From: Caballeronia sp. dw_19 | GTDB lineage: Bacteria; Pseudomonadota; Gammaproteobacteria; Burkholderiales; Burkholderiaceae | Length of the DNA stretch: 64,000 nucleotides | Direction of reading: 5' to 3' | Assembly (NCBI RefSeq): GCF_018449515.1 | Contig: NZ_JAAVUQ010000010.1 | Span: 1 to 64,000 of the forward strand | Shown here: one piece after another, positions 54,725-62,989 of the stretch | Numbering within the stretch: position 1 is the first letter of the stretch | Layout of the letters: every line of letters starts with the position of its first letter | Notes under the pieces: model-generated | Databases searched by the model: none | What the model saw: only the letters and a program-made list of their open reading frames with translations | What the model was told of the DNA's origin: nothing | Made by a program: the position numbers and the translations under genes

Positions 54725-55221
54725 GCCGTCTCGCGCAATGCGACATCGGCGACCGGCGCGCCCGTCAGCGCGACCAGTTCCTGCGGCGTCAGGTTGAACA
54801 CCGCGTGCGGATGACCGGCGGCGGCCCAGAGGCTGTCAAGCGCGAGCAGGTCTTCATCGATCAGCGTCAGCGGCGGCGTGGCATGGCCTATCGGGCACAC
54901 GCCGCCAATTGCGTAGCCGGTTTTCTCGCGGACGAACCTGGCGTCGGCGCGGGCGAGTTCGCCGACCCGTTCGGCCACTTTCTTCTCGTCCACACGATTC
55001 ACACCGCTCGCAATCACGAGCACTGGCGCATCGTCTTTCTTGCGGCGAAACAGAATCGATTTGGCGATTTGTGCGACGGAGCAGCCAAGGCCTGCCGCCG
55101 CTTCAGCCGATGTCTTGCCGGTTTCGGCGAGCATCACGACAGGACTGGCGTGTCCGCGTTCCTGCAGCAGGATCGCCACGCGGCGAGCGGATTCGGGCAG
55201 GGCGTCGAGTGTTTCGTTCAT
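54721..55221 (-). CDS. YbaK/ProX-type aminoacyl-tRNA deacylase
   Basis: 166 aa, the stand-alone editing domain that removes mischarged amino acids (cysteine or alanine on tRNA-Pro). Family marks are SVAQIAKSILFRRKKDDAPV with the Lys needed for deacylation, and YAIGGVCPIGHATPPLTLID. Cytoplasmic. First gene of an operon with the MaoC and MBL genes. Confidence 0.93.
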   Translation of the reverse strand: MNETLDALPESARRVAILLQERGHASPVVMLAETGKTSAEAAAGLGCSVAQIAKSILFRRKKDDAPVLVIASGVNRVDEKKVAERVGELARADARFVREKTGYAIGGVCPIGHATPPLTLIDEDLLALDSLWAAAGHPHAVFNLTPQELVALTGAPVADVALRETA

Positions 55222-55258
55222 CGTGTTTTATCCAAAGTCCAAAGTAATGCGCCGGCCG

Positions 55259-56182
55259 TCAAACGCAGGCAGCCAGACCATCGCGTTTTTTCGCGAGCAA
55301 CGCGCGTCCCACTCGCGACGCGCTCGGCTTGCCGATCGCCCGCGAAATGAAATCACCGATATCCACGAGCTGATCGAGATCGACGCCGGTTTCAATGCCC
55401 AGTCCGTTGAGCATGAAGATCACGTCCTCGGTCGCGACGTTGCCGGTCGCGCCTTTCGCATACGGACAACCGCCAAGTCCCGCCACGGAGGCGTGGAAAA
55501 TCTCGATGCCTTCCTGCAATGACGCATAGATATTCGCGACCGCCTGACCGTAGGTATCGTGGAAATGGCCGGAGAGCCGTTCGCGTGGAAATACCTTCGA
55601 TACCGCCGCCATCACCTCGCGCGTGCGGCCCGCGGTGCCCACGCCGATAGTGTCGGCAATGTCGATTTCATCACAGCCGAGCGCCTTCATGCGCTGCACG
55701 ACATCGACCACGGCATCAATTGGCACGTCGCCCTGATACGGGCAACCCAGCGCGCACGAAATACTGGCGCGCAAACGCAGGCCCGCTTCTTTCGCCGCCT
55801 TCGCGACGGGTTCGAAGCGCGCGATGCTTTCCGCAATGCTGCAGTTGATGTTCTTCTGCGAGAACGCTTCGCTGGCCGCACCGAAGATGACGATCTCATC
55901 GGCCTTCGCGTCGAGCGCCGCTTCGAAGCCGCGCAGGTTCGGCGTGAGCGCCGAGTAAATCGTGCCCGGACGCCGCTCGATGCCCGCCATCACAGCCGCG
56001 GCGTCCGCCATTTGCGGCACCCATTTCGGGGAGACGAAGGACACCGATTCGACGTTCTGGAAACCCGCGTTTGCCAGCCGATTCACCAGTTCGATCTTGA
56101 TGTCGGTCGCGACGAATTCCTTCTCGTTCTGCAGGCCGTCACGCGGTCCCACTTCGACGATTTTCACTTTGGCGGGTAGCAT
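55259..56182 (-). CDS. Hydroxymethylglutaryl-CoA lyase
   Basis: 307 aa TIM-barrel of the DRE-metallolyase group: VGPRDGLQNEK at the N-terminus holds the metal-binding Asp and catalytic Arg; SISCALGCPYQGDVP, GHFHDTYGQAVAN and the flexible Cys loop VAGLGGCPYAKGA are diagnostic. It splits HMG-CoA to acetoacetate and acetyl-CoA in leucine breakdown. The other leucine pathway genes are not in the window. Confidence 0.95.
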   Translation of the reverse strand: MLPAKVKIVEVGPRDGLQNEKEFVATDIKIELVNRLANAGFQNVESVSFVSPKWVPQMADAAAVMAGIERRPGTIYSALTPNLRGFEAALDAKADEIVIFGAASEAFSQKNINCSIAESIARFEPVAKAAKEAGLRLRASISCALGCPYQGDVPIDAVVDVVQRMKALGCDEIDIADTIGVGTAGRTREVMAAVSKVFPRERLSGHFHDTYGQAVANIYASLQEGIEIFHASVAGLGGCPYAKGATGNVATEDVIFMLNGLGIETGVDLDQLVDIGDFISRAIGKPSASRVGRALLAKKRDGLAACV

Positions 56183-56218
56183 GCCTGTCTCCTTTGAATA
56201 CCTATAAATCCTTGTAAC

Positions 56219-57160
56219 TTAGTAACCGCGTTTCACATCGACTATGCCGGATATCGGCTCGCCGCGCGTGAGCGCCATGATCTTGTTCGCGATCTGCTCG
56301 ATGCTTTCTTCGCGCAGCGTTTCGGCGGAGATGTGCGGCGTGATCGTCACGCGTGGCGTGCGCCAGAATGGATGATTGTCCGGCAACGGTTCGGTGTGGA
56401 ATACATCGAGTGTCGCGGCGGCGATCTGACCGGTCTGCATGGCGTGCAGCAGATCGTCGTCTACAAGATGCCCGCCGCGCGCCAGGTTGACGAGATACGC
56501 GCCGGGTGCAAGCCGTTCGAACGTGTGCCTGTTCAGGATGCCTTCGGTATCCGGCGTATGCGGCAGCAGGTTGATGAGCACTCTTGTGCCGTCGAGGAAG
56601 CTCTCGAATTGCTCGTCGCCGGCGAAAGTCTTGACGCCTTCAATCTCCAGCTTGGTACGGCTGAAACCGCGCACGGGCATGCCGAACGCCGTCAGCGCCC
56701 GCGCGACCCGCGCGCCGAGAACGCCCATGCCCAGCACGCCGACGGTGAAGTCCTTCAGCGCATAGGGCGGCAGTTTTTGCCAGCGATGCTCGCGCTGGAG
56801 CGCATCGTATTCGTCCAGGCGGCGCAGGTAACGCAGCACCGCGTGGGCCGCATATTCGACCATCTGATGGCCCATGCCGCTGTCTTCCAGGCGCACGAGC
56901 AGCGCGTTGGGCGGTAGCGTGCCCGGTTGCTTGCGTTCGACCTCAAGGATCGCATCGACACCCGCGCCCAGATTGAACACCGCCTTCAGATCCGGCCGGT
57001 TCGCGAACAACTCGGGCGGTGCACGCCAGACGACCGCGTAATCAGCGGGGGCGTTGTCGCCGGGTTGCCACAGGCGGACATCGGCGCTGGGAAGCGCGCG
57101 GGAGAGATCGTCGAGCCAGAGCGGGGCCTCGGCGTGGTGTTCGTAGAGAATGATCTTCAT
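56219..57160 (-). CDS. ghrA: Glyoxylate/hydroxypyruvate reductase A
   Basis: 313 aa D-2-hydroxyacid dehydrogenase. NAD(P)-binding GVLGMGVLGARVARAL, LINLLPHTPDTEGILN, the catalytic Arg in VNLARGGHLVDDD, and the late Glu-His pair (HTEPLPDNHPFW, then TPHISAET) match GhrA. It reduces glyoxylate and hydroxypyruvate. It lies 36 bases upstream of the HMG-CoA lyase gene on the same strand and may be cotranscribed. Confidence 0.95.
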   Translation of the reverse strand: MKIILYEHHAEAPLWLDDLSRALPSADVRLWQPGDNAPADYAVVWRAPPELFANRPDLKAVFNLGAGVDAILEVERKQPGTLPPNALLVRLEDSGMGHQMVEYAAHAVLRYLRRLDEYDALQREHRWQKLPPYALKDFTVGVLGMGVLGARVARALTAFGMPVRGFSRTKLEIEGVKTFAGDEQFESFLDGTRVLINLLPHTPDTEGILNRHTFERLAPGAYLVNLARGGHLVDDDLLHAMQTGQIAAATLDVFHTEPLPDNHPFWRTPRVTITPHISAETLREESIEQIANKIMALTRGEPISGIVDVKRGY

Positions 57161-57421
57161 CGAAGGTTCGTATTCACGGGGTAAGGGCGCGGATTGATCG
57201 TTGAATTGTGTCCGAAATTAAGCCTATTTTACGGTTTCGCCGTGGTTTCGCAGGGTTTTGCCGCGGTTTTGCCGATTAACACGCGTAGCGCGAGAAACCA
57301 CGCCGCCGCATCGTCCGATTGCCGCCGATAACCAAATGACGAAAACTTGGTTCGCACGGACGCGCTCACGCAGCAGAATTGTTCCTCACCATGCTGGCTA
57401 CGAGCCAGCAGCGAGGTTCAC

Positions 57422-58051
57422 ATGAGTTCATGCAGCACATCTCCCTGGCCGCCGCGGCTCGTGACCGTGCCCGGTCTGCACGGCAGCGAGGGCGCGCACT
57501 GGCAAACCTGGCTGGAACGGCAATTACCGAAGTCGCGACGCGTCGAGCAGGCCGACTGGGACGCGCCTCAACTCGATGCGTGGGCGCAATCCGTTGCGGA
57601 TACGGTGACGAGCGTTCATGGTCCGGTGATTCTTGCCGCGCATAGTTTCGGTTGTCTCGCGGCCGCACACGCGATCGTACAAGGGCTGACCGGCGACGCC
57701 GTGGCCGGCGTGCTGTTTGTCGCGCCTGCCAGTCCGGACAAGTTCCGGTTCGCCGGGGCATTCGAGCCGCGCCGCCTTGGGGTGCCATCGGTGATGATTG
57801 CGAGCATGACCGATCCGTGGATGCCCTTCGACCAGGCGATGCGTCTCGCGAGCCAGTTTGGCAGCGCGTTCGTGAATCTCGGCGATTCCGGGCACATCAA
57901 CACGGCAGCGGGGTTCGGCCCGTGGCCGCGCGCGAAATATTTCGTCGATACCTTGATTCATTGCGCGGCCCCGGCGCATTTCGCGGCGCAACCCGATGTG
58001 TCGGACCACTTCGACGACTTCGAGCACATCGAACAGGCGGCTTATGGATGA
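57422..58051 (+). CDS. RBBP9/YdeN-family alpha/beta hydrolase
   Basis: 209 aa, starting at the ATG after GAGG (57422); the longer frame to 57347 has no such site. PRLVTVPGLHGSEGAHWQTW and VILAAHSFGCLAAAHA with nucleophile Ser are typical of the RBBP9/YdeN serine hydrolase group, and GHINTAAGFGPWP has the catalytic His. Physiological substrate unknown. Confidence 0.92.
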   Translation: MSSCSTSPWPPRLVTVPGLHGSEGAHWQTWLERQLPKSRRVEQADWDAPQLDAWAQSVADTVTSVHGPVILAAHSFGCLAAAHAIVQGLTGDAVAGVLFVAPASPDKFRFAGAFEPRRLGVPSVMIASMTDPWMPFDQAMRLASQFGSAFVNLGDSGHINTAAGFGPWPRAKYFVDTLIHCAAPAHFAAQPDVSDHFDDFEHIEQAAYG

Positions 58052-58135
58052 GGTGTCCGATGCATTAAAGCCCCGGCTTTTCGATAGAATCGCCGCTTTG
58101 CAGCGGTTTTCACTATTCGAACAATCGGGGGATGT

Positions 58136-59134
58136 ATGGCGGGTTTGAAGCACTGGGCAGCAATCGCGGCGTTGGGTCTTACTACGTTGGCACACGCGGA
58201 TACGGCGTTGCTCAACGTCTCTTACGACGTCACGCGCGAGTTATACAAGGACATCGATACCGCGTTTATTGCCGACTATAAACAGAAGACCGGCGAGACG
58301 CTTTCCGTGCGCCAGTCGCATGGGGCGTCGAGTGCGCAGGCTTTGTCGGTGATGCAGGGTCTGCAGGCCGACGTGGTGACGATGAACCAACCGAACGACA
58401 TCGATTTGCTGGTCGAGCGCGGCGGCCTTGTACCGGCTAACTGGCGCACGCTTCTGCCGAATAACGCGGTACCGTACACCACCACCATGGTGTTTCTGGT
58501 GCGCCATGGCAATCCGAAAAACATCAAGGACTGGAGCGATCTCGCGCGTCCCGGCGTGCAGGTCGTGATCGCGAATCCGAAGACGTCGGGCAACGGGCGT
58601 TATGCGTATCTGGCGGCGTGGGGTTACAAGAAGCAGCAAGGCGCAACCGATGAACAGGCTCAAGCCTTCGAGAAAGCCATCTTCAAGAACGTGCCGGTGC
58701 TGGATACGGGCGGTCGAGGTGCTACGACAACATTCACGCAACGCGGTATTGGCGACGTGCTGGTGACGTTTGAAAACGAAGTCGCGTTGATGGATACGGG
58801 GGCGGGCGGAAAGGATTTCGACGCTGTGTATCCGTCGGTGAGTTTGTTAGCCGAGCCGCCGGTCGCGGTGGTTGCGAAGGTTGTCGACAAGCGTGGGACG
58901 CGCAAGGAAGCGCAGGCGTACCTGGACTATTTGTGGACCCCGGCGGCGCAGGAAATCATCGCGCAGCATCATCTGCGGCCGCGTAACGCCGAGGTGCTGG
59001 CGAGGCACGCAAGCGAATTCAAACCGATCAAGACGTTCACGGTGGAGCAGGTTTTCGGCAACTGGCAGAAAGCGCAGCAAACCCATTTCTCCGATGGCGG
59101 CACGTTCGATCAGGTGATTGTCGATAAGAATTGA
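58136..59134 (+). CDS. sbp: Sulfate ABC transporter substrate-binding protein
   Basis: 332 aa. The signal peptide ends near LAHADTALLNVSYDV, and NVSYDVTRELYKDIDTAFIA is the Sbp/CysP start. QSHGASSAQALSVMQGLQAD forms the sulfate-binding loop, and the end (FSDGGTFDQVI) matches. In many Burkholderia genomes sbp is followed by cysTWA; here a hipA gene on the other strand follows, so permease partners must be elsewhere. Confidence 0.95.
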   Translation: MAGLKHWAAIAALGLTTLAHADTALLNVSYDVTRELYKDIDTAFIADYKQKTGETLSVRQSHGASSAQALSVMQGLQADVVTMNQPNDIDLLVERGGLVPANWRTLLPNNAVPYTTTMVFLVRHGNPKNIKDWSDLARPGVQVVIANPKTSGNGRYAYLAAWGYKKQQGATDEQAQAFEKAIFKNVPVLDTGGRGATTTFTQRGIGDVLVTFENEVALMDTGAGGKDFDAVYPSVSLLAEPPVAVVAKVVDKRGTRKEAQAYLDYLWTPAAQEIIAQHHLRPRNAEVLARHASEFKPIKTFTVEQVFGNWQKAQQTHFSDGGTFDQVIVDKN

Positions 59135-59200
59135 GGGGGGCGATACCAACGAGGTACTGCCCGCTTGACGCGAGCGCTCGCGAAAGATTTCGCGACGCCG

Positions 59201-60526
59201 CTACAGCAGTAGCAAATGTTGGCGCCCAATGTCCTTCATTTGTTTATCCGCTATGCCGGCTCGCTCTGCGAAAGTCGGCCAGGAAGTAATAGCCAGGCGC
59301 ACCTCCTTGATGACGTTTCGCGCAGTGCCGACCCCGAAACGCTCCGCCTCGGCAAGCAGGTCATCTTCAGTAAAGCCCTTGAACTTGCCGTTCACCGACA
59401 TGAGGTGCTGGTTTGTCCATTCGCCGTTCGGGTTATGCGCGAAGGTCACGTCGTAGGCAGGAGTCAGTTCCCACGGTGCGCCTTGTCGCAGCCGGAACGA
59501 GAAGTTTTTCGTATGGTCATCGCAGTTGCGGCCCATCACGTTGAACACCATGCGACGGAACGCTTCCTCCATCTCGGCATAGGGCAAATCCAGCTGGCGC
59601 ATGGTAGTGAAGAGTTGCGAGTACGCGTTGGTGCCCTTCTTCTTGTAGTCGACGTGATCGAGCGCGCACAACGTCTGCATGTGGTGCCGGGTGTTGGTTC
59701 CTTCCCGGTCAAAGCGCCGTGTCATGAAATGCGCCCGGCCGCTTTCTTCAAGCAGCCGGCATTCGGACATGGTCATGTTCGCTGCACGCGCCATCAGATG
59801 ATAGGCGTACTCAATGCGTCCATATCCCTGTGGTGTACCCAGTTCACTGTCCTCTCCCATGCCGTCGAACTTGAGGAGCCAGTGCTGAAAACCTTCCGGT
59901 GCCTCTAGCTGCCCCGAGCGAATCTCGTTGGTAAGCGGGTTCCAGGCAATTACGGCTTTTGCGCGTGCGCCACCGGCAGAGGTACCGACGTCGATAATGC
60001 TTCGAAGCGCGGCACTCGTGTGGTCATCGTCGTCGATTGTCCCGGTGACGGCTTTGCGGGCCTCATTGACGAGGTGACTGAGCTGGATGGATGTCGGCTT
60101 GTGCCGGGCCGGACCGCGTGCCGGTCTGAAGGTGAGTGCGCCCATTGCGCGGTTGCTCATGTACGCCAGGCGGTCAATCGATGTCACGCTTGATGCAGGA
60201 ATACCATGATCTGCCATGTAGCGGTTGATCAACGCATTACCGAAGTCGTCAGGCAAGGCGTCGCTCAGGAGGGCGGGAAGTCGCTTATAGGTTGCGTCTG
60301 GAAGGTCGGCGAAAAGGTACGGTTCAAGGCTCAGCGGCATGTGCAGCGGGGATGGCTCGACGCCCCGGTCTACAAACTCCGGCGCGTAGGCAAACACGTA
60401 GTAGCCGTAGGCGGGATCGAGGGCGACGGCGCCCATCAACTGGTCCCATAAGTACACTTCTACGCGATCAACATGCTTGTACGGAGCAGCCTTCTTTTTC
60501 GCTGGTTGATTCTTTCCCGTACTCAC
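59201..60526 (-). CDS. hipA: HipA family Ser/Thr kinase toxin
   Basis: 441 aa from the GTG at 60524-60526, with AGGAG seven bases upstream; an ATG at 60577 opens a longer frame with a Ser/Asn-rich leader. HipA marks are the couple-domain opening VEVYLWDQLMGAVALDPAYG, the Ser-containing gate loop VGTSAGGARAKAVIAWNPLT, FMTRRFDREG, the catalytic GRNCDDHTKNFSFR (Asp336/337 to Asn341) and TPAYDVTF with the metal-binding Asp. HipA kinases phosphorylate a tRNA synthetase (GltX in E. coli) and cause dormancy. It overlaps the end of the antitoxin gene by a few dozen bases or lies just after it, depending on the true start. Confidence 0.93.
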   Translation of the reverse strand: MSTGKNQPAKKKAAPYKHVDRVEVYLWDQLMGAVALDPAYGYYVFAYAPEFVDRGVEPSPLHMPLSLEPYLFADLPDATYKRLPALLSDALPDDFGNALINRYMADHGIPASSVTSIDRLAYMSNRAMGALTFRPARGPARHKPTSIQLSHLVNEARKAVTGTIDDDDHTSAALRSIIDVGTSAGGARAKAVIAWNPLTNEIRSGQLEAPEGFQHWLLKFDGMGEDSELGTPQGYGRIEYAYHLMARAANMTMSECRLLEESGRAHFMTRRFDREGTNTRHHMQTLCALDHVDYKKKGTNAYSQLFTTMRQLDLPYAEMEEAFRRMVFNVMGRNCDDHTKNFSFRLRQGAPWELTPAYDVTFAHNPNGEWTNQHLMSVNGKFKGFTEDDLLAEAERFGVGTARNVIKEVRLAITSWPTFAERAGIADKQMKDIGRQHLLLL

Positions 60527-60554
60527 TGTGTTGCTCCTGCTGGTCGAATTCGAA

Positions 60555-60890
60555 TTACTTCGGGGGTTTGGCGGCACGCTTGCGCGCGCGTTGACGCGGA
60601 GCAGCGCTGCGCACCATGGTCATGGGATTGACTGTCGCAATTGGCGCGATGGTCGTGAGCCAATCGTCCCGGTCGAGAGCCCTAAGCACCGATACCAAGG
60701 ATTTAAGCGAGGAGCCGCCGCCGTTCTCGAGACTTCTGAGGGAACGCGTGCTGATGCCCGCTCGATCGGCCAAAGTCTGTTGGTCGATGTTTCGGCTCAG
60801 CCTGAGTTTTTTCAGGCTTTCACCGATCTGGGCTTCGAGTTCCGATGGCGTGCGGCTTGTCTTCACGACGGTGTTTGCATTTGTAGGCAA
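60555..60890 (-). CDS. hipB: HipB-like helix-turn-helix antitoxin
   Basis: 111 aa from a TTG at 60888-60890 with GAGGCG six bases upstream; the frame stays open to an ATG at 60941 inside the operator zone. The HTH is DQQTLADRAGISTRSLRSLE, in an Xre-type domain starting AQIGESLKKLRLSR. A basic C-terminal tail (PRQRARKRAAKPPK) is unlike E. coli HipB. It neutralises the toxin and represses the operon by binding the palindromes upstream. Confidence 0.9.
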   Translation of the reverse strand: MPTNANTVVKTSRTPSELEAQIGESLKKLRLSRNIDQQTLADRAGISTRSLRSLENGGGSSLKSLVSVLRALDRDDWLTTIAPIATVNPMTMVRSAAPRQRARKRAAKPPK

Positions 60891-60896
60891 GATTAC

Positions 60897-60928
60897 GCCT
60901 CTTAAACGGAAATATAGGATTAAGAGGC
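60897..60928. promoter_or_regulatory. Operator-like inverted repeat at the hipB start
   Basis: GCCTCTTAA (60897-60905) and TTAAGAGGC (60920-60928) are perfect inverted halves separated by 14 bases. The left half overlaps the ribosome site of the TTG start. TTAAGAGGCAATTTATTACC at 60920-60939 also repeats the half-site pattern of the larger palindrome at 60971. Confidence 0.75.
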
Positions 60929-60970
60929 AATTTATTACCAATTATAGTAGATGTATCTTAAAAAACGGTA

Positions 60971-61002
60971 AATTTAAGGGGCAATTTATTGCCCCTTAAA
61001 TT
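60971..61002. promoter_or_regulatory. 32-bp perfect palindrome, probable hipBA operator
   Basis: AATTTAAGGGGCAAT and its exact reverse complement ATTGCCCCTTAAATT are separated by two T. The motif TTAAG(G/A)GGCAATTTATT is shared with the second site at 60920. The region is strikingly AT-rich and probably contains the promoter. Confidence 0.85.
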
Positions 61003-61061
61003 CGTTTGAGGCACTTAACGGGAACCTTCTTGCCTTTTACAGCGGGTAGTTACAGCGCGAG

Positions 61062-61092
61062 CAAAAGAAATCCCCCGGGATCTGACGATAGC
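61062..61092 (-). terminator. Candidate terminator after bioB
   Basis: AATCCCCC and GGGGGATT pair across a 14-base loop; on the minus strand the right side continues TTCTTTT. It lies about 75 bases after the bioB stop. Confidence 0.6.
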
Positions 61093-61166
61093 GGGGGATT
61101 CTGGACATCAACCGGGTGTTGCCTGACCCTTCACGGCTTGGATCAGTGAATCAAGCCGCTTGTCGA

Positions 61167-62228
61167 TCACTGCACCTGCGCGTGCCCGCACTTCACATCG
61201 CAAGTCTCGGCCGCTTGCATCTGCTGCGACGCTTCCGCGCGCATCCCCAAACGCTCCAGCAATTTCCGGTCGGCTTCAGCCTGCGGGTTGCTCGTCGTCA
61301 GCAACTGGTCGCCGTAGAAAATCGAGTTCGCGCCGGCCAGGAAACATAGCGCCTGCAACGCTTCATCCATCTGCTCGCGTCCCGCCGATAACCGCACCAT
61401 TGCCTTGGGCATCGTGATGCGCGCAACCGCGATCGTGCGTACGAATTCAAACGGATCCAGCGGTGCGGTCCCCGTCAGCGGCGTGCCCTCCACCTGAACC
61501 AGATTGTTGATAGGCACTGATTCCGGATACGGCTCCATGTTTGCCAGTTGCGTGATAAGCCCGGCCCGTTCACGCCGCGTTTCGCCCATGCCGACAATCC
61601 CGCCGCAACACACGTTGATCCCGGCATCGCGGACATGCTCGAGCGTATCCAGACGATCCTGATACGTCCGCGTCGAGATGATCTGGCCGTAGAACTCTGG
61701 CGATGTATCGAGGTTATGGTTGTAGTAATCCAGCCCGGCATCGCGCAGACGTGTCGCCTGATGCGCTTCCAGCATGCCGAGCGTCACGCAGGTTTCCAGG
61801 CCCATGGCCTTCACACCGCGAATCATGTCGGCGATCGGCTCCAGATGCTGGTCCTTCGGATTGCGCCACGCCGCGCCCATGCAAAAACGCGTCGCGCCGT
61901 TCGCCTTGGCGATTTCGGCGGCCTTCAAGACTTCATCGACGGCCATCAGCTTATCGGCCTTCAACCCCGTGTCGTGATGCGACGACTGCGGGCAATACGC
62001 GCAATCTTCCGGGCAACCGCCCGTCTTGATCGACAGCAGCGTGGAGAGCTGAACCGTGTTTGCATCGAAGTGTTCGCGATGCACATCCTGCGCACGAAAC
62101 AGCAGGTCGTTGAACGGCAGGTCGTACAGCGCGACGATATCCGCCACGCGCCAGCGAGCCTGCGTCTGCGGTGCGGAGGATTGAGCGGCGGGTTGAGCGG
62201 CTTTATCGGTGGATTGCACTTGCGTCAT
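61167..62228 (-). CDS. bioB: Biotin synthase
   Basis: 353 aa radical-SAM enzyme. The 4Fe-4S motif Cys72-x3-Cys76-x2-Cys79 ([12 protein letters not shown]), [24 protein letters not shown] and the 2Fe-2S ligand region [14 protein letters not shown] are intact. It inserts sulfur into dethiobiotin, the last step of biotin synthesis. The Ala/Gln-rich first 25 residues and the Cys/His-rich end ([11 protein letters not shown]) are Burkholderia-type extensions. Cotranscribed with bioF and bioD, 35 bases after bioD. Confidence 0.97.
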   Translation of the reverse strand: MTQVQSTDKAAQPAAQSSAPQTQARWRVADIVALYDLPFNDLLFRAQDVHREHFDANTVQLSTLLSIKTGGCPEDCAYCPQSSHHDTGLKADKLMAVDEVLKAAEIAKANGATRFCMGAAWRNPKDQHLEPIADMIRGVKAMGLETCVTLGMLEAHQATRLRDAGLDYYNHNLDTSPEFYGQIISTRTYQDRLDTLEHVRDAGINVCCGGIVGMGETRRERAGLITQLANMEPYPESVPINNLVQVEGTPLTGTAPLDPFEFVRTIAVARITMPKAMVRLSAGREQMDEALQALCFLAGANSIFYGDQLLTTSNPQAEADRKLLERLGMRAEASQQMQAAETCDVKCGHAQVQ

Positions 62229-62263
62229 GTGAGGATCCTTTTCGTTTTGCAGATAACGATGAA

Positions 62264-62989
62264 TTACTGGCCCGGGCCGGCTGAACGAAGCGTGTCCAGC
62301 AGCAGGGAGGTATCTAGATAAGCCATAGCCGCGCGAGCATCCGGCGGCGTAAGGCGGGGAATTGTGCCGAGCAGCGGCGCGTTGTATTGACTGTCCAGCC
62401 GCAACCGGATTGCTTCGATGTTTTCAGCAGGAAACAGCATGGCGGGATCGATCTGGTTAGCTACCCAGCCCACCAGATGCAGCCCTCGCGCCGCAATAGC
62501 CTCGGCGCTCAGCAACGCGTGGCTGATGCATCCAAGCCGCATGCCGACCACGAGCACGACTGGCAGGTTCAACGCGAAGGCGAGGTCGGCGGTATCGTGG
62601 ACATCGGTGAGCGGTACGCGGAATCCGCCCACGCCTTCCACCACGACCACGTCCGCTTGCTGCACGGCGAACTGGTGCGCCTCCACGATCCGCGCAATAT
62701 CCAGCGACACGTTCTCGCGCGCCGCCGCGATATGCGGCGCGGCGGCTTCCTTCAGCAAAAACGGCGTGCGTATCGATGGTGGCAGCGCAACGTTCGCGGC
62801 GGCATCGAGTTGGTCGGCGTCTTCGTTGTGCCACTCGCCGTCGCGTTCGAACGCGCCCGCCGCGATGGGTTTCATCGCGGCTGCGCGCAGTCCGAGTGCG
62901 GCGAAGCCAAGCAGCAACGCAGCCGATACCAGCGTCTTGCCGATCTCTGTATCGGTGCCGGTGACGAAGAGCGAAAGTGGCGCGGTCAT
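62264..62989 (-). CDS. bioD: Dethiobiotin synthetase
   Basis: 241 aa. The P-loop GTDTEIGKT (residues 11-19) and [23 protein letters not shown] are family marks. It closes the ureido ring of dethiobiotin with ATP and CO2. The start overlaps the bioF stop by four bases, so the genes are coupled. Confidence 0.96.
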   Translation of the reverse strand: MTAPLSLFVTGTDTEIGKTLVSAALLLGFAALGLRAAAMKPIAAGAFERDGEWHNEDADQLDAAANVALPPSIRTPFLLKEAAAPHIAAARENVSLDIARIVEAHQFAVQQADVVVVEGVGGFRVPLTDVHDTADLAFALNLPVVLVVGMRLGCISHALLSAEAIAARGLHLVGWVANQIDPAMLFPAENIEAIRLRLDSQYNAPLLGTIPRLTPPDARAAMAYLDTSLLLDTLRSAGPGQ

